64,000 nucleotides of DNA from an uncultured Pelagibacteraceae bacterium. GTDB lineage: Bacteria; Pseudomonadota; Alphaproteobacteria; Pelagibacterales; Pelagibacteraceae. Each line of letters opens with the position of its first letter. Within the stretch, counting starts at the first letter, position 1. Positions 25,653 to 34,074 of the stretch are shown here, piece by piece. The translations under genes and the position numbers were made by a program. The stretch spans positions 1-64,000 of the forward strand of contig CACHGV010000006.1 of the NCBI GenBank assembly GCA_902579465.1, given 5' to 3'. The notes beneath the pieces were generated by a model. The model was not told the origin of the DNA and did no database searches. It saw nothing but the letters and a program-made list of their open reading frames with translations.

Positions 25653-27281
25653 ATGTTGTTTAAAAGTTCTTTTAATTATATCAATGAATTTTACTTTATT
25701 CTCAAAAACCAAATTAGAAATATTTATTTAAATTCATCAATTTATAATAAAAAAATTTCAAGAGTTGATGAAAATGTCTTAGTTTATCAACCAAGTCTTA
25801 ATATACTTAGTTCATTAATAAAATACGAAAAACAAAAAAAGAAGATTGAAGATTTTAATATTCAATCAATATGGGAAAATAAAGATTTAAAATATAACGA
25901 TTTTAGAAAACTTCATAGTTTTTATTGGTTGTTTTCAATTGATCTTAAATCTTCAAATGAAATTACTCAGTCAATTATTTCAAATTGGATTAAAAGAAAT
26001 AAAAATTATGAAAAAAAGAGTTGGGAAATAGATATTCTTTCTAAAAGAGTAATAGCTTGGATTTCAAATTCAAAAATAACCTACGAAGAGTCTGGAAATA
26101 ATTATAAAAATAGTTTTAATGAAATAATTAGTAAACAAGTAAATCATTTGATAAATGAAATTGATAGATCATTTAATTTAAATGATAAAATGGTCGGATG
26201 TACAGCAATAACACTTGCAGGAATAGCTTACAAAAACAGCAGATTTTTAGAGTATGGCTTAGATTTGCTTAAAAAAATTATTAATACTTCTTTTGATAAT
26301 TACTACTTTCCAAAATCAAGGAATATAAGACAGATGATATTTTATTTAAAATATTTTATTTTAATAAGAGAGCTACTAAAAGACTCTCTTAATGATATTC
26401 CAGATTACTTAGATGAAATAATTCATTATCTTGGCAAATCCTATGATTTTATTTGGGGATCAATAAAGCAAAATTTATTATTTAACGGTAACAGTAGTTC
26501 TGATAGCAAAGACTTTGATAAATATCTTTCTCTCTTTAGATATAAGTTTAAAAATGATAAGTTTGATATTTCAGGATATACAATCTTAAAAAGTAAAAAT
26601 GTAATCCTGGCAATGGATACGGGAAATAACCCATCAAAAAATTACTCCGAAAATTATCAAAGTGGACCATTATCATTTGAATTTTTTTTTAAAAATAGAA
26701 AACTAATTACAAACTCTGGTTATTTTCAAGATTATAATCATCAACTTAATTCGATTTCTAAATCAACTGCAGCTCACTCAACATTAATATTAGATAATTC
26801 TTCTGCTTGTAATTTTAAAAAAAATGATAAATGGCCAAGTACAGTTAATAAAGGATTTAAAACGTTTGATAATAAAGTAGCTTATGAAAAAAATTACTGG
26901 AGCATTAAATGTTCACATGATGGATATCTATCAAGATATGGGGTGATACATCAAAGAAATTTAGAATTTGATGTTGATAAAAATATTCTATTTGGAAAAG
27001 AAAAACTTATCAAAAAGAAAAATTTTAAGGTTACAAACTTTGAAATAAGATTTCATCTTCTTCCAAATATTAAAGTAACAAAACTTCAAGATAATAAATC
27101 TGTTTTAATAGAGTTAGAGAATTCTGGTTGGAGATTCTTTTCAAATGATGGATTAATAGGAGTTGAAACTGGACTATACTTTGGTAATAAAAATAAATAT
27201 ATTGAGAACCAGAATATTTTTATCTCGGGTGTAACCCAAAATAATGAACAATTAATTAAATGGCAGATTAATAAAATATGA
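25653..27281 (+). CDS. Heparinase II/III family protein
   Basis: The 542-residue protein has an N-terminal alpha-helical toroid and a C-terminal beta-sheet region, as in heparinase II/III-like polysaccharide lyases. The clearest motif is in the beta region around residues 340-380: LITNSGYFQDY and STAAHSTLILDN, matching the heparinase II/III-like domain. No signal peptide is seen. In alphaproteobacteria this gene sits between rpe and purH, as here, and its true substrate is not established. It overlaps purH by 4 bases. Confidence 0.87.
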   Translation: MLFKSSFNYINEFYFILKNQIRNIYLNSSIYNKKISRVDENVLVYQPSLNILSSLIKYEKQKKKIEDFNIQSIWENKDLKYNDFRKLHSFYWLFSIDLKSSNEITQSIISNWIKRNKNYEKKSWEIDILSKRVIAWISNSKITYEESGNNYKNSFNEIISKQVNHLINEIDRSFNLNDKMVGCTAITLAGIAYKNSRFLEYGLDLLKKIINTSFDNYYFPKSRNIRQMIFYLKYFILIRELLKDSLNDIPDYLDEIIHYLGKSYDFIWGSIKQNLLFNGNSSSDSKDFDKYLSLFRYKFKNDKFDISGYTILKSKNVILAMDTGNNPSKNYSENYQSGPLSFEFFFKNRKLITNSGYFQDYNHQLNSISKSTAAHSTLILDNSSACNFKKNDKWPSTVNKGFKTFDNKVAYEKNYWSIKCSHDGYLSRYGVIHQRNLEFDVDKNILFGKEKLIKKKNFKVTNFEIRFHLLPNIKVTKLQDNKSVLIELENSGWRFFSNDGLIGVETGLYFGNKNKYIENQNIFISGVTQNNEQLIKWQINKI

Positions 27282-28822
27282 GCGATAAAATTAAAAGAGC
27301 AATCATATCTCTCTCAGATAAGTCTAACATTAAGTTAATATTAAATACCCTTAAAAAATACGGAGTTGATGTCTTAAGCTCGGGAGGTACTTCTAAAGAA
27401 ATTAAAAAATTAGGCTTCAATTGTACTGAAGTGTCAGAATACACTAATACCAAAGAGATTTTGGATGGTAGAGTTAAAACTCTTCACCCGATGTTATATG
27501 CCGGTATTTTAAGTAAGAGAAAAAACAAAAACCATAAGAAGGAGCTTAAAAAGAATAATTATGATGAAATAGATCTGGTTATAGTTAATTTTTATCCATT
27601 TGAAGAAACATTAAAAAGTACAAAAAATCATCTTAAACTTATTGAAAATATAGATATTGGTGGTCCAACTCTTGTCAGAGCGGCAGCCAAAAATTATAAA
27701 CATATAACAGTACTAACTTCTCCACATCAGTACGAAGAATTTATTTTGGATTTAGAAAAAAATAGAGGTTCTACAAGTTTGGAATTTAGAAAAAAACTAT
27801 CTCAAGAAGCATTTAATTTAACAGCATACTATGACTCCGTAATCTCAGAATATTTGAATATTGAGAATAAAAATAATTTTCCAAACAAGAAAACTATTCA
27901 TGGAAATTTGATTGAAGTTTTACGGTATGGTGAAAACCCCCATCAACAATCAGCAATCTATAGCAAAAGTAATAGCCTAGATATTTTTCAGTTAAGCGGA
28001 AAAAAATTAAGTTATAATAATTACAGTGATATTTATGCAGCTTTGAATATATCTAAAACACTCCCAAACAACACTGGTACTGTAATAGTTAAACATGCTA
28101 ACCCATGTGGTGTTTCAGTGAATAAAAATAAAATAGAAAGTTATAAAGAAGCTTTATCATGTGATCCAATAAGTGCATTTGGAGGAATTGTTTCATGTAA
28201 TTTTAAAGTAAATAAAAAGATAGCCTTAGAATTAAACAAAATATTTTTAGAAGTAATTATTGGACTTGGTTTTGATAAAGATTCTCTAAAAATTTTAAAA
28301 AAAAAGAAAAATTTAAGATTAATTGATGCTTCTAAATTAAAGAGAGATAGTTTAAGCAATATAACAAGTAACTTTGACTCTTTACTAATACAAAATGTGG
28401 ATAACAAGATTTTTAGTAAAGATAATTTTAAAGTTGTATCTAAGATTAAGCCATCAAAAAAAATTTTTAATGATCTACTTTTCGCATTCAATGTGTGTAG
28501 AAATGTAAAATCTAATGCAATTGTTTTAACAAAAAATAGTTCAACTATTGGAATTGGGTCAGGTCAACCCAGTAGGTTAGATAGTTGTAAAATAGCAATA
28601 GAAAAAATGAAAAAATTCCAAAAATTTAATGATAAAGACATAATCATAGGAGCGTCAGACGCATTTTTTCCTTTCATAGATGGTATAGAAACTTTGGTTC
28701 AAAATGGAGTAAGTGCAATTATTCAACCATCTGGCTCTATAAGAGATAAAGAAATAATAAAATTTGCAGATAAATTAGGAGTTATATTAGTTTTTTCAAA
28801 AACAAGGCATTTTAAACATTAA
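27278..28822 (+). CDS. purH: Bifunctional AICAR transformylase/IMP cyclohydrolase
   Basis: PurH carries out the last two steps of IMP synthesis. The 514-residue protein has the N-terminal cyclohydrolase (ALSDKSN-type start, VLSSGGTSKEI, EVSEYTNTKEILDGRVKTLHP) and the C-terminal transformylase with KHANPCGVS and GSGQPSRLD. Length is normal. The ATG overlaps the preceding stop as ATGA. The gene converges on phhB with a 3-base gap. Confidence 0.97.
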   Translation: MSDKIKRAIISLSDKSNIKLILNTLKKYGVDVLSSGGTSKEIKKLGFNCTEVSEYTNTKEILDGRVKTLHPMLYAGILSKRKNKNHKKELKKNNYDEIDLVIVNFYPFEETLKSTKNHLKLIENIDIGGPTLVRAAAKNYKHITVLTSPHQYEEFILDLEKNRGSTSLEFRKKLSQEAFNLTAYYDSVISEYLNIENKNNFPNKKTIHGNLIEVLRYGENPHQQSAIYSKSNSLDIFQLSGKKLSYNNYSDIYAALNISKTLPNNTGTVIVKHANPCGVSVNKNKIESYKEALSCDPISAFGGIVSCNFKVNKKIALELNKIFLEVIIGLGFDKDSLKILKKKKNLRLIDASKLKRDSLSNITSNFDSLLIQNVDNKIFSKDNFKVVSKIKPSKKIFNDLLFAFNVCRNVKSNAIVLTKNSSTIGIGSGQPSRLDSCKIAIEKMKKFQKFNDKDIIIGASDAFFPFIDGIETLVQNGVSAIIQPSGSIRDKEIIKFADKLGVILVFSKTRHFKH

Positions 28823-28825
28823 GAT

Positions 28826-29164
28826 TTAGTCAATTCTGTCAATTTTTGCAGCAAGTACAAAATCACTTTCGTGAAGCCCGTTAATTGCATGAGTTTGTAT
28901 TTTTATTTTTGCATATCCCCAACCAAACCATATGTCTGGATGATGACCTTCTTGTTCTGCAATTTCGCCAACTTTATTGACAAATGATTGACTTTCTAAA
29001 AAACTATTAAATTTAAAATTCTTAATAATATAATAATCTTTTTCATCTTCAGACTTCACATCCCATCCGTCAACTTTTTTAAGATATTTGTGAATTTCCT
29101 CTAAATTAAAACTAGGAATACCTCCTTCGCAAGGAATACACTTTTTATCAGCTAAATCATTCAT
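28826..29164 (-). CDS. phhB: Pterin-4a-carbinolamine dehydratase
   Basis: This enzyme dehydrates 4a-hydroxytetrahydrobiopterin, regenerating the pterin cofactor of phenylalanine hydroxylase. The protein has the family pattern DLADKKCIPCEGG and the active-site stretch EQEGHHPDIWFGW plus a later His in THAINGLHESDF. I chose the ATG at 29164 (MNDLADKK), matching homologs (112 residues); an in-frame ATG at 29173 would add three residues. It overlaps the end of the sulfotransferase gene slightly. No phenylalanine hydroxylase gene is in the window. Confidence 0.93.
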   Translation of the reverse strand: MNDLADKKCIPCEGGIPSFNLEEIHKYLKKVDGWDVKSEDEKDYYIIKNFKFNSFLESQSFVNKVGEIAEQEGHHPDIWFGWGYAKIKIQTHAINGLHESDFVLAAKIDRID

Positions 29165-30002
29165 TAATCTCATACCCTAATTCATTTAATTCATTTTGCA
29201 AAGTATTATTTAGTTTATTTAGAACATTATTTGGTAAAATTTTTTGCCATCTATTATTAAACCCTAAATTAAAAAATCTTTTTTTTTCTCCGGATTTAGA
29301 ATATACACTTTCTTCAAAACCCTCATTTTCCTCTTTATTTTTTAAATTAGAAAAATTTGTAGAATTAATTGAATTAATAAATTTTTTTTCATCAATTGAT
29401 TGATTATCATTTTTCAAAGTGTTTATAAAATTTACTATTTTTTTAAAAGTATCAAATTTATTATTCTCTAAATCCTCATATTTTATAAATAAAATTTTAA
29501 AACTATTTGTATTTTTCCAAGACTTATAATGGCTCGACCATGATCCTAAAAATGTAAAATTGCTATAATCACCATCTGCAGATTTTTCTAGAAGTGTTTG
29601 ATTTTCATTTTTTATCTTAAAATATGCTTGGTCATAATTAATTGAGTAATGATGTTTCATTGATGTTATTAAATTTCTAGGATCTCTTACTATGTAAATT
29701 CCACCAAGTGATAAATTTTTTGTAGTAAAACTATTTCCCTTATATTCGTTAAGGTTACTGTGCGTTTTTATAAAATGTAATTTTTCTCCAGAAAAAAACT
29801 GCTGCTGATTATAAATCCAACTTTGACTCGCTTCTAGTTCTGAATTAATTTTTTTTTTTGAAAATTTTATTGATGGAAATTGAAGAATATTTAAAAGTAA
29901 ATCAAAATCAAATTTTCCTTTTTTTGAAAAATAATATGAAGAAATAAAAGATCTTAAATATGTATTTCCGCTTTTAGGATAAGAGGCGATCCAAATAATC
30001 AT
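29157..30002 (-). CDS. Sulfotransferase domain protein
   Basis: The 281-residue protein is a PAPS-dependent sulfotransferase by motif: SYPKSGNTYLRS (5'-phosphosulfate loop) at the N-terminus, and GIYIVRDPRNLITSMKHHYS (3'-phosphate binding) near residue 110. I chose the ATG at 30000-30002. An ORF reading from 30053 is an artefact, since its first 17 codons lie in the antisense-read tRNA-Gly gene. The gene starts 6 bases beyond the tRNA 3' end and may be read from the tRNA promoter. It closely resembles the pair at 59468-61186. Acceptor unknown; a surface glycan is likely. Confidence 0.88.
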   Translation of the reverse strand: MIIWIASYPKSGNTYLRSFISSYYFSKKGKFDFDLLLNILQFPSIKFSKKKINSELEASQSWIYNQQQFFSGEKLHFIKTHSNLNEYKGNSFTTKNLSLGGIYIVRDPRNLITSMKHHYSINYDQAYFKIKNENQTLLEKSADGDYSNFTFLGSWSSHYKSWKNTNSFKILFIKYEDLENNKFDTFKKIVNFINTLKNDNQSIDEKKFINSINSTNFSNLKNKEENEGFEESVYSKSGEKKRFFNLGFNNRWQKILPNNVLNKLNNTLQNELNELGYEINE

Positions 30003-30008
30003 AATTTT

Positions 30009-30083
30009 TGGAGCGGGCAATGGGACTCGAACCCACGACCTTCTCGTTGGCAACGAGACGCTCTACCACTGAGCTATGCCCGC
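30009..30083 (-). tRNA. tRNA-Gly(GCC), CCA encoded
   Basis: Read on the minus strand from 30083, the acceptor stem GCGGGCA pairs with TGCCCGC, the D-arm is GCTCAGTGGTAGAGC, the anticodon arm is TCTCG-TTGCCAA-CGAGA with anticodon GCC, and the T-arm has TTCGAGT. Discriminator T and CCA follow. The fold is complete. The first 41 bases of the tRNA (30043-30083) are duplicated exactly at 31690-31730, so the 5' half of this gene may have been supplied by an inserted islet. Confidence 0.97.
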
Positions 30084-30158
30084 TTGTTAAAAAATCATTA
30101 TAGATAGCGGTTTTTAGAAATGCAAGTATTAGTTAAATTAGTAAAATTTATCACCAAC

Positions 30159-30181
30159 TGTGTCGTGAGTGTGTCGAGATT
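30159..30181 (+). repeat. 23-bp direct repeat, left copy
   Basis: This 23-base sequence (starts TGTGTCGTGAGTG, ends TCGAGATT) recurs exactly at 31614-31636 in the same orientation. The two copies lie just inside the duplicated tRNA-Gly segments and flank the propeller gene. Its G+C content exceeds that of the surroundings. Confidence 0.9.
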
Positions 30182-30210
30182 TTTTTAAAACTTTACATGA
30201 AAGTTTATGT

Positions 30211-30228
30211 TGGGGGCTAACGCCCCCA
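30211..30228. other. GC-rich hairpin downstream of propeller gene
   Basis: GGGGGC (30212-30217), loop TAAC and GCCCCC (30222-30227) make a perfect six-bp stem 18 bases past the propeller gene's stop. An A/T-rich inverted repeat AAACTTT/AAAGTTT (30188-30206) lies beside it. No T-run follows directly on the minus strand, so it may be a weak terminator or 3' mRNA-stabilising structure. Confidence 0.55.
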
Positions 30229-30245
30229 CAGGCTTAATTTAGTTA

Positions 30246-31496
30246 TTAATCTAATCTATAAATTGTAACTGATTTTTCTTTGTCAACTTCATTAGCACTT
30301 ATAAATAAGTTCCGTTGTGGAATAGCAACCAAACCTTCTGGTCCAATACCCGTTGGTAAAATAGCAACTAATTCTGGGTTTTTCAAATCGTTTGCTTTAT
30401 AAACGCCGATAGCATTTGCTCTTTCAGCACCAACAAAGATATAACGTGTATCACCATATATTGCTACTTCAACTGACTCTGGTTCTACACCTTTTTTCTC
30501 TGCACGTTTTTCTGGCCAGTAACCTGCTGAAGCGAGTGCTCTTTCATATGACGAACCTGACTCGTATACCACCGAACCATTTTTATTGAAGATTGTCCAT
30601 CCACGACTACCACCACGTTTCGCTTGACCTGGTGCTTCATGTTTATAGTCACCTTCATTTGCAGTTGCAAAATGATCATCGTCAATCCACTTAACTGCGT
30701 CTGGTTCTCTACGAACATTCTCAATGGTATCAACCATCTTTAGTTCACCATCTTTTTTGTTATCAATACCTACTAATGTTACTAGTCCTGCATCAAACTC
30801 TGAAATTACTTTTCCACTTCGATCAATAACCGCCATCCAGTTATTCTCTTGCATAGTAACAACTATTTCACCTAAATTATTGATATCAACAAACTCAGGC
30901 TCTGGATCGTTAGGAGCAATAGTTGAAAAACCAACTAAGTCCGCTTTAGTAACACTGTTATCTGCTAAATTAATAATTGCCACAAAACCCCCTGGAAGTT
31001 GTGGAATTTTTTCATCGTTGATATCTTCGTTACGTTCATTTTCAATAGCTACTGCCACAAAAGTTCCATCTGGACTAACTGCAACCGAGTCTGGCTGTCC
31101 ACCTAGTTCTACTTTTGTAACTTCTTTTCCTGAGGCAAGATCAACAACTAATAAGTGACCACTTGGCTCTACATAGTTTGGAGAAGTATTGATACCTACA
31201 AATGCTTGTCCATTTTTGATTGCAACACTAGTTGGTTCACCACCTAAATTCATGTGGCCTAATGGTTTCGGATTTGCTGGATCAGTAATATCAATCATGC
31301 CTAATGCGTTTGCAGGGCTATCGCTATATACCAGTTTCATGCCATCTGCTGTTGCCGCAATTATTTCTGCTGATGTTTCTTCTGCACTAGGGTTATTTGC
31401 TGGTGTTCCAAATTTCCCAATTTCTTTAAAGTCTGCATTTACTGTGCTAACAAATGCGGTTGAGGCCAGAAGGCCTGCTAAGATAAATTTTATCAT
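30246..31496 (-). CDS. Exported beta-propeller-like protein (choice-of-anchor I / YVTN-type repeats)
   Basis: This 416-residue protein has a signal peptide (about 1-22, ending VNADFKEIG). The start ATG at 31494-31496 follows a ribosome binding site, AAAAGGAAT; an upstream ATG at 31532 is less likely. The mature part shows repeats of the type LGGQPDSVAVSPDGTFVAVA and GGEPTSVAIKNGQAFVG, as in beta-propellers. HFATANEGDYKHE resembles the NEGD motif of choice-of-anchor I/esterase-like proteins. Acidic and richer in G+C than its neighbours, it is the only gene in an islet between two tRNA-Gly segments. A periplasmic or extracellular role is likely; enzyme activity is not shown. Confidence 0.78.
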   Translation of the reverse strand: MIKFILAGLLASTAFVSTVNADFKEIGKFGTPANNPSAEETSAEIIAATADGMKLVYSDSPANALGMIDITDPANPKPLGHMNLGGEPTSVAIKNGQAFVGINTSPNYVEPSGHLLVVDLASGKEVTKVELGGQPDSVAVSPDGTFVAVAIENERNEDINDEKIPQLPGGFVAIINLADNSVTKADLVGFSTIAPNDPEPEFVDINNLGEIVVTMQENNWMAVIDRSGKVISEFDAGLVTLVGIDNKKDGELKMVDTIENVRREPDAVKWIDDDHFATANEGDYKHEAPGQAKRGGSRGWTIFNKNGSVVYESGSSYERALASAGYWPEKRAEKKGVEPESVEVAIYGDTRYIFVGAERANAIGVYKANDLKNPELVAILPTGIGPEGLVAIPQRNLFISANEVDKEKSVTIYRLD

Positions 31497-31613
31497 TATA
31501 TATTCCTTTTTGTTTTTATGGAAAGATATCAAAACAAGATGAAAAGTTTGTAACAGTTTAATTACAATTATATTTTATTCCACTCACCATAGTTTTTCTT
31601 TTCTGTGTCGAAG

Positions 31614-31636
31614 TGTGTCGTGAGTGTGTCGAGATT
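31614..31636 (+). repeat. 23-bp direct repeat, right copy
   Basis: This is the exact second copy of the sequence at 30159-30181, in the same orientation, 118 bases upstream of the propeller gene start. The whole 31497-31801 gap has no gene; besides this repeat it holds only the partial tRNA copy. Confidence 0.9.
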
Positions 31637-31689
31637 AACTAGACGTTGAGAAAGACTAAGATTAGCAAGGATAAAAAACCAAGGACTAC

Positions 31690-31730
31690 CTCGTTGGCAA
31701 CGAGACGCTCTACCACTGAGCTATGCCCGC
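31690..31730 (-). pseudogene. Partial tRNA-Gly copy (5' end to anticodon stem), probable attachment-site remnant
   Basis: These 41 bases are identical to 30043-30083 of the intact tRNA-Gly(GCC), covering acceptor 5' strand, D-arm and anticodon arm. The T-arm and 3' acceptor strand are absent, so no tRNA can be made. Similarity continues 3 to 5 bases past the tRNA 5' end (TGTT). The arrangement is what site-specific insertion into the tRNA 5' half would leave. The islet between the copies is about 1.6 kb and has no integrase. Confidence 0.88.
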
Positions 31731-31801
31731 CTGTTCTATAAGTGTTGAAACTAGTAGTTTTTTTATGATTAAGCAATAGTCAAATATTTCACTTAAGCCA
31801 T

Positions 31802-33442
31802 TTAATATTTTATTTTAGCACTATCTAGAGTTTCTTGCATTATTTTTAAATGATCTTGATATTTTTTCCACTCATCAGATGTATTTTTTTTTAATGTTCC
31901 TCGTACTTGTAAGAGAGAGGCGGTCTGGACGGGTCTGACATTTTTGCTATAATTTTTCAGATTCTCTTCCCACTTAATTCCAAGCTTTTTAACTAGACTG
32001 AATGTTTCATTTTCAAAGTCATTTACAAAACTTTCATATCGAATATGTATTATTTTTTCTTTAAGTTTGTCTGACCAAAATTTTATTAAATCGTCATATA
32101 ATATATAATATTTTGCAGTATCCTTTTGACTAAGAGAGAAATCCATACCAGGATCAGGAAAATTAATTCTGTAATTTGACCAACAGATAGCCATTGGATT
32201 TCTTTGAATATGAATAATTTTAGCCTCTGGGAAAGCTTTGACTATGAAACCTATCCATCTAAAATTCATTGGTAATTTATCAATAATAAATTTTTTATTA
32301 CTCAATAGAGATAACTTTTCATAATATTCTGATCTTATGGTTTTTATAAAATCTTCAAAATTTTGAAGTTTATCCAATTTGAACTTATCCATAATTTTAG
32401 GTAAATAATTAAGTTCACCAGCACCATGTATATTTGAATGAGATGAAAGAACTTGTTCTAAAAGAGTTGTTCCAGATCTTGGCATACCAAGAATAAAGAT
32501 AGGTGTAATATTGAGTTTATCTTTATACTTAGCTTGTTCATTTAAATTTTGTTCAAAAATATTTTTAATTTTTTCAAAGAGTTTTTTTTCTGTTTGAAAA
32601 CTAAAATTTGATTTTTTTTTTTTTATTTTATGTGATTCTTCCAGATATTTTAAAGCTAAATCAGATTGATTTAAATCAAAGTTACATTTACTTAAACTGG
32701 TATATGCGAATATTTTATCTTCATCAGAGGCTTTTGATAGATCAAGTTTTTCTAGTTTTTCTAAGAATTTATTATCTTTTTCTACTTTTGTAATTAAAAA
32801 ATAATTTTTAAAAGCTCTTATATGCTTATCATCAATATTAATTACTTTTTCAAATAATTTTCTTCCTTCATCTACATTTCCAAGAATTAAATTTAAATAA
32901 CCTAAATCATTTAAGGCTGTAGTATTATTTTCATCAAATTTTAAAACATCCAGAAGTACTTTTTTAAGATCATCAAAATTTTTTTCTTCACTATATGCAT
33001 GTGCTAAGTTGAAATATGCTGGGAAATTCTTTTTATTAAATTTTATAGCTTTTTTATAATTTTTAACTGCCTCATCGATAAATCCTAACCTAAATTTAGT
33101 ATTTCCTAGATTATTATAAGCTTCCGAATAGTCAAATTTGAGATTGATAGCTTTTAAAAAATACTCTGAAGCTTCATTATAATTTTTTAATTGTTTAAGA
33201 ATATTGCCATAAATATAATAATTTTCTGCATTTGGCTTTAATGATATAATACTTCTAAAAAATTTTTCTGCTTCTATATAATCTTTTAAAGTTAAATTTG
33301 TTACCCCTAATGCATACAATACTTGAAAATCATTATTTTTCTTTAAAAATTTCTTTCCTAATTTAATTACTTTTTCAAATTTTCCTTTATTAAAATTATC
33401 TAAAATAATTTTTTTGTTATTTAAAATAATTTCAGTATTCAT
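31802..33442 (-). CDS. TPR-containing sulfotransferase family protein
   Basis: The 546-residue protein joins about eight tetratricopeptide repeats (residues 1-250; repeats of the type NAENYYIYGNILKQLKNYNE and SEAYNNLGNTKFRLGFIDEA) to a sulfotransferase-like domain. The latter begins PIFILGMPRSGTTLLEQVL (about 308-326), the phosphosulfate-binding loop, and has IIHIQRNPMAICWS downstream. No signal peptide. This fusion family is common in marine alphaproteobacteria; the TPR part likely binds a protein partner or acceptor. It is the last gene of a cluster with a 2OG oxygenase and another TPR protein. Confidence 0.9.
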   Translation of the reverse strand: MNTEIILNNKKIILDNFNKGKFEKVIKLGKKFLKKNNDFQVLYALGVTNLTLKDYIEAEKFFRSIISLKPNAENYYIYGNILKQLKNYNEASEYFLKAINLKFDYSEAYNNLGNTKFRLGFIDEAVKNYKKAIKFNKKNFPAYFNLAHAYSEEKNFDDLKKVLLDVLKFDENNTTALNDLGYLNLILGNVDEGRKLFEKVINIDDKHIRAFKNYFLITKVEKDNKFLEKLEKLDLSKASDEDKIFAYTSLSKCNFDLNQSDLALKYLEESHKIKKKKSNFSFQTEKKLFEKIKNIFEQNLNEQAKYKDKLNITPIFILGMPRSGTTLLEQVLSSHSNIHGAGELNYLPKIMDKFKLDKLQNFEDFIKTIRSEYYEKLSLLSNKKFIIDKLPMNFRWIGFIVKAFPEAKIIHIQRNPMAICWSNYRINFPDPGMDFSLSQKDTAKYYILYDDLIKFWSDKLKEKIIHIRYESFVNDFENETFSLVKKLGIKWEENLKNYSKNVRPVQTASLLQVRGTLKKNTSDEWKKYQDHLKIMQETLDSAKIKY

Positions 33443-33477
33443 TAAAACAAATGAAATTAGTAATTTGAATATGTATT

Positions 33478-34074
33478 TTATGATGCAAAGTCAAACCAGC
33501 CAGTAATTATATATTTAGTTCCACTTTTCAGTACTGACCCTGTATGTGCATGTGTCCACTCTGCGGGCCAAATTAATGTTTTATTTTGTTGAGGCTTAAT
33601 TTTTAATCCATAATGATCGAAGTCGGTTGTTCCCCCATCATTGACATCATTTAAGTATGTCATGAAAGCAAAAATTCTATGTAATGTTGATAGTCCTGTC
33701 CTTTCAGAATGTAAGGCTGCAAAATGATCTCCTGGTAAGTATTTTTGTAAATTAAAAGGTCCAATATTAACTTTTGTTAAAAATTGTTTTACAAAGGGCC
33801 ATTGCTCTCTGTAATCCAAAAAACATTTTTGAAGTTCTGAGAAATAATCTTGAAAAACTTTATATTTTGGATCTGATAATTTATTTGGACTTATTGTAAT
33901 ATCTGTTGATTTTTTTCTGTTTTCTTCAACTCCTTTTGCTGTAGATCCTTTTTTTTGAAGAGATTTATTATTTTCAAAAAATTCAATTAAGTCATTGCTA
34001 ATATTTTTACCTTCAAGATGCCAACAGCCAATAAAATTTGGTGATTTACTATTTTTTATATCAATTCTTTTCAT
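33478..34074 (-). CDS. 2-oxoglutarate/Fe(II)-dependent oxygenase (prolyl hydroxylase-like)
   Basis: The 198-residue protein has the double-stranded beta-helix pattern of 2OG-Fe(II) oxygenases. The iron ligands appear to be His122 and Glu124 (LHSERTG, an HxE rather than HxD motif) and a distal His at 175 or 177 (WTHAHTG), with Lys187 (SGTKYIITGWF) placed to bind 2-oxoglutarate. GGTTDFDHYGLKIKP matches the P4H-type loop. It overlaps the TPR gene upstream by 4 bases (ATGA). Such enzymes hydroxylate protein side chains; the TPR neighbour could bind the substrate. Confidence 0.83.
   Translation of the reverse strand: MKRIDIKNSKSPNFIGCWHLEGKNISNDLIEFFENNKSLQKKGSTAKGVEENRKKSTDITISPNKLSDPKYKVFQDYFSELQKCFLDYREQWPFVKQFLTKVNIGPFNLQKYLPGDHFAALHSERTGLSTLHRIFAFMTYLNDVNDGGTTDFDHYGLKIKPQQNKTLIWPAEWTHAHTGSVLKSGTKYIITGWFDFAS

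Noticed and set aside
30003-30053. Extension of the sulfotransferase frame upstream to 30053
   Set aside because: The extra residues are a reading of the tRNA-Gly gene; the family's conserved N-terminus begins at 30002.
30724-31158. Long plus-strand frame opposite the propeller gene
   Set aside because: Antisense shadow of a gene with a signal peptide and repeats; no supporting start site.
31690-31730. A second functional tRNA-Gly gene
   Set aside because: T-arm and 3' acceptor strand are missing, so it is only a partial copy.
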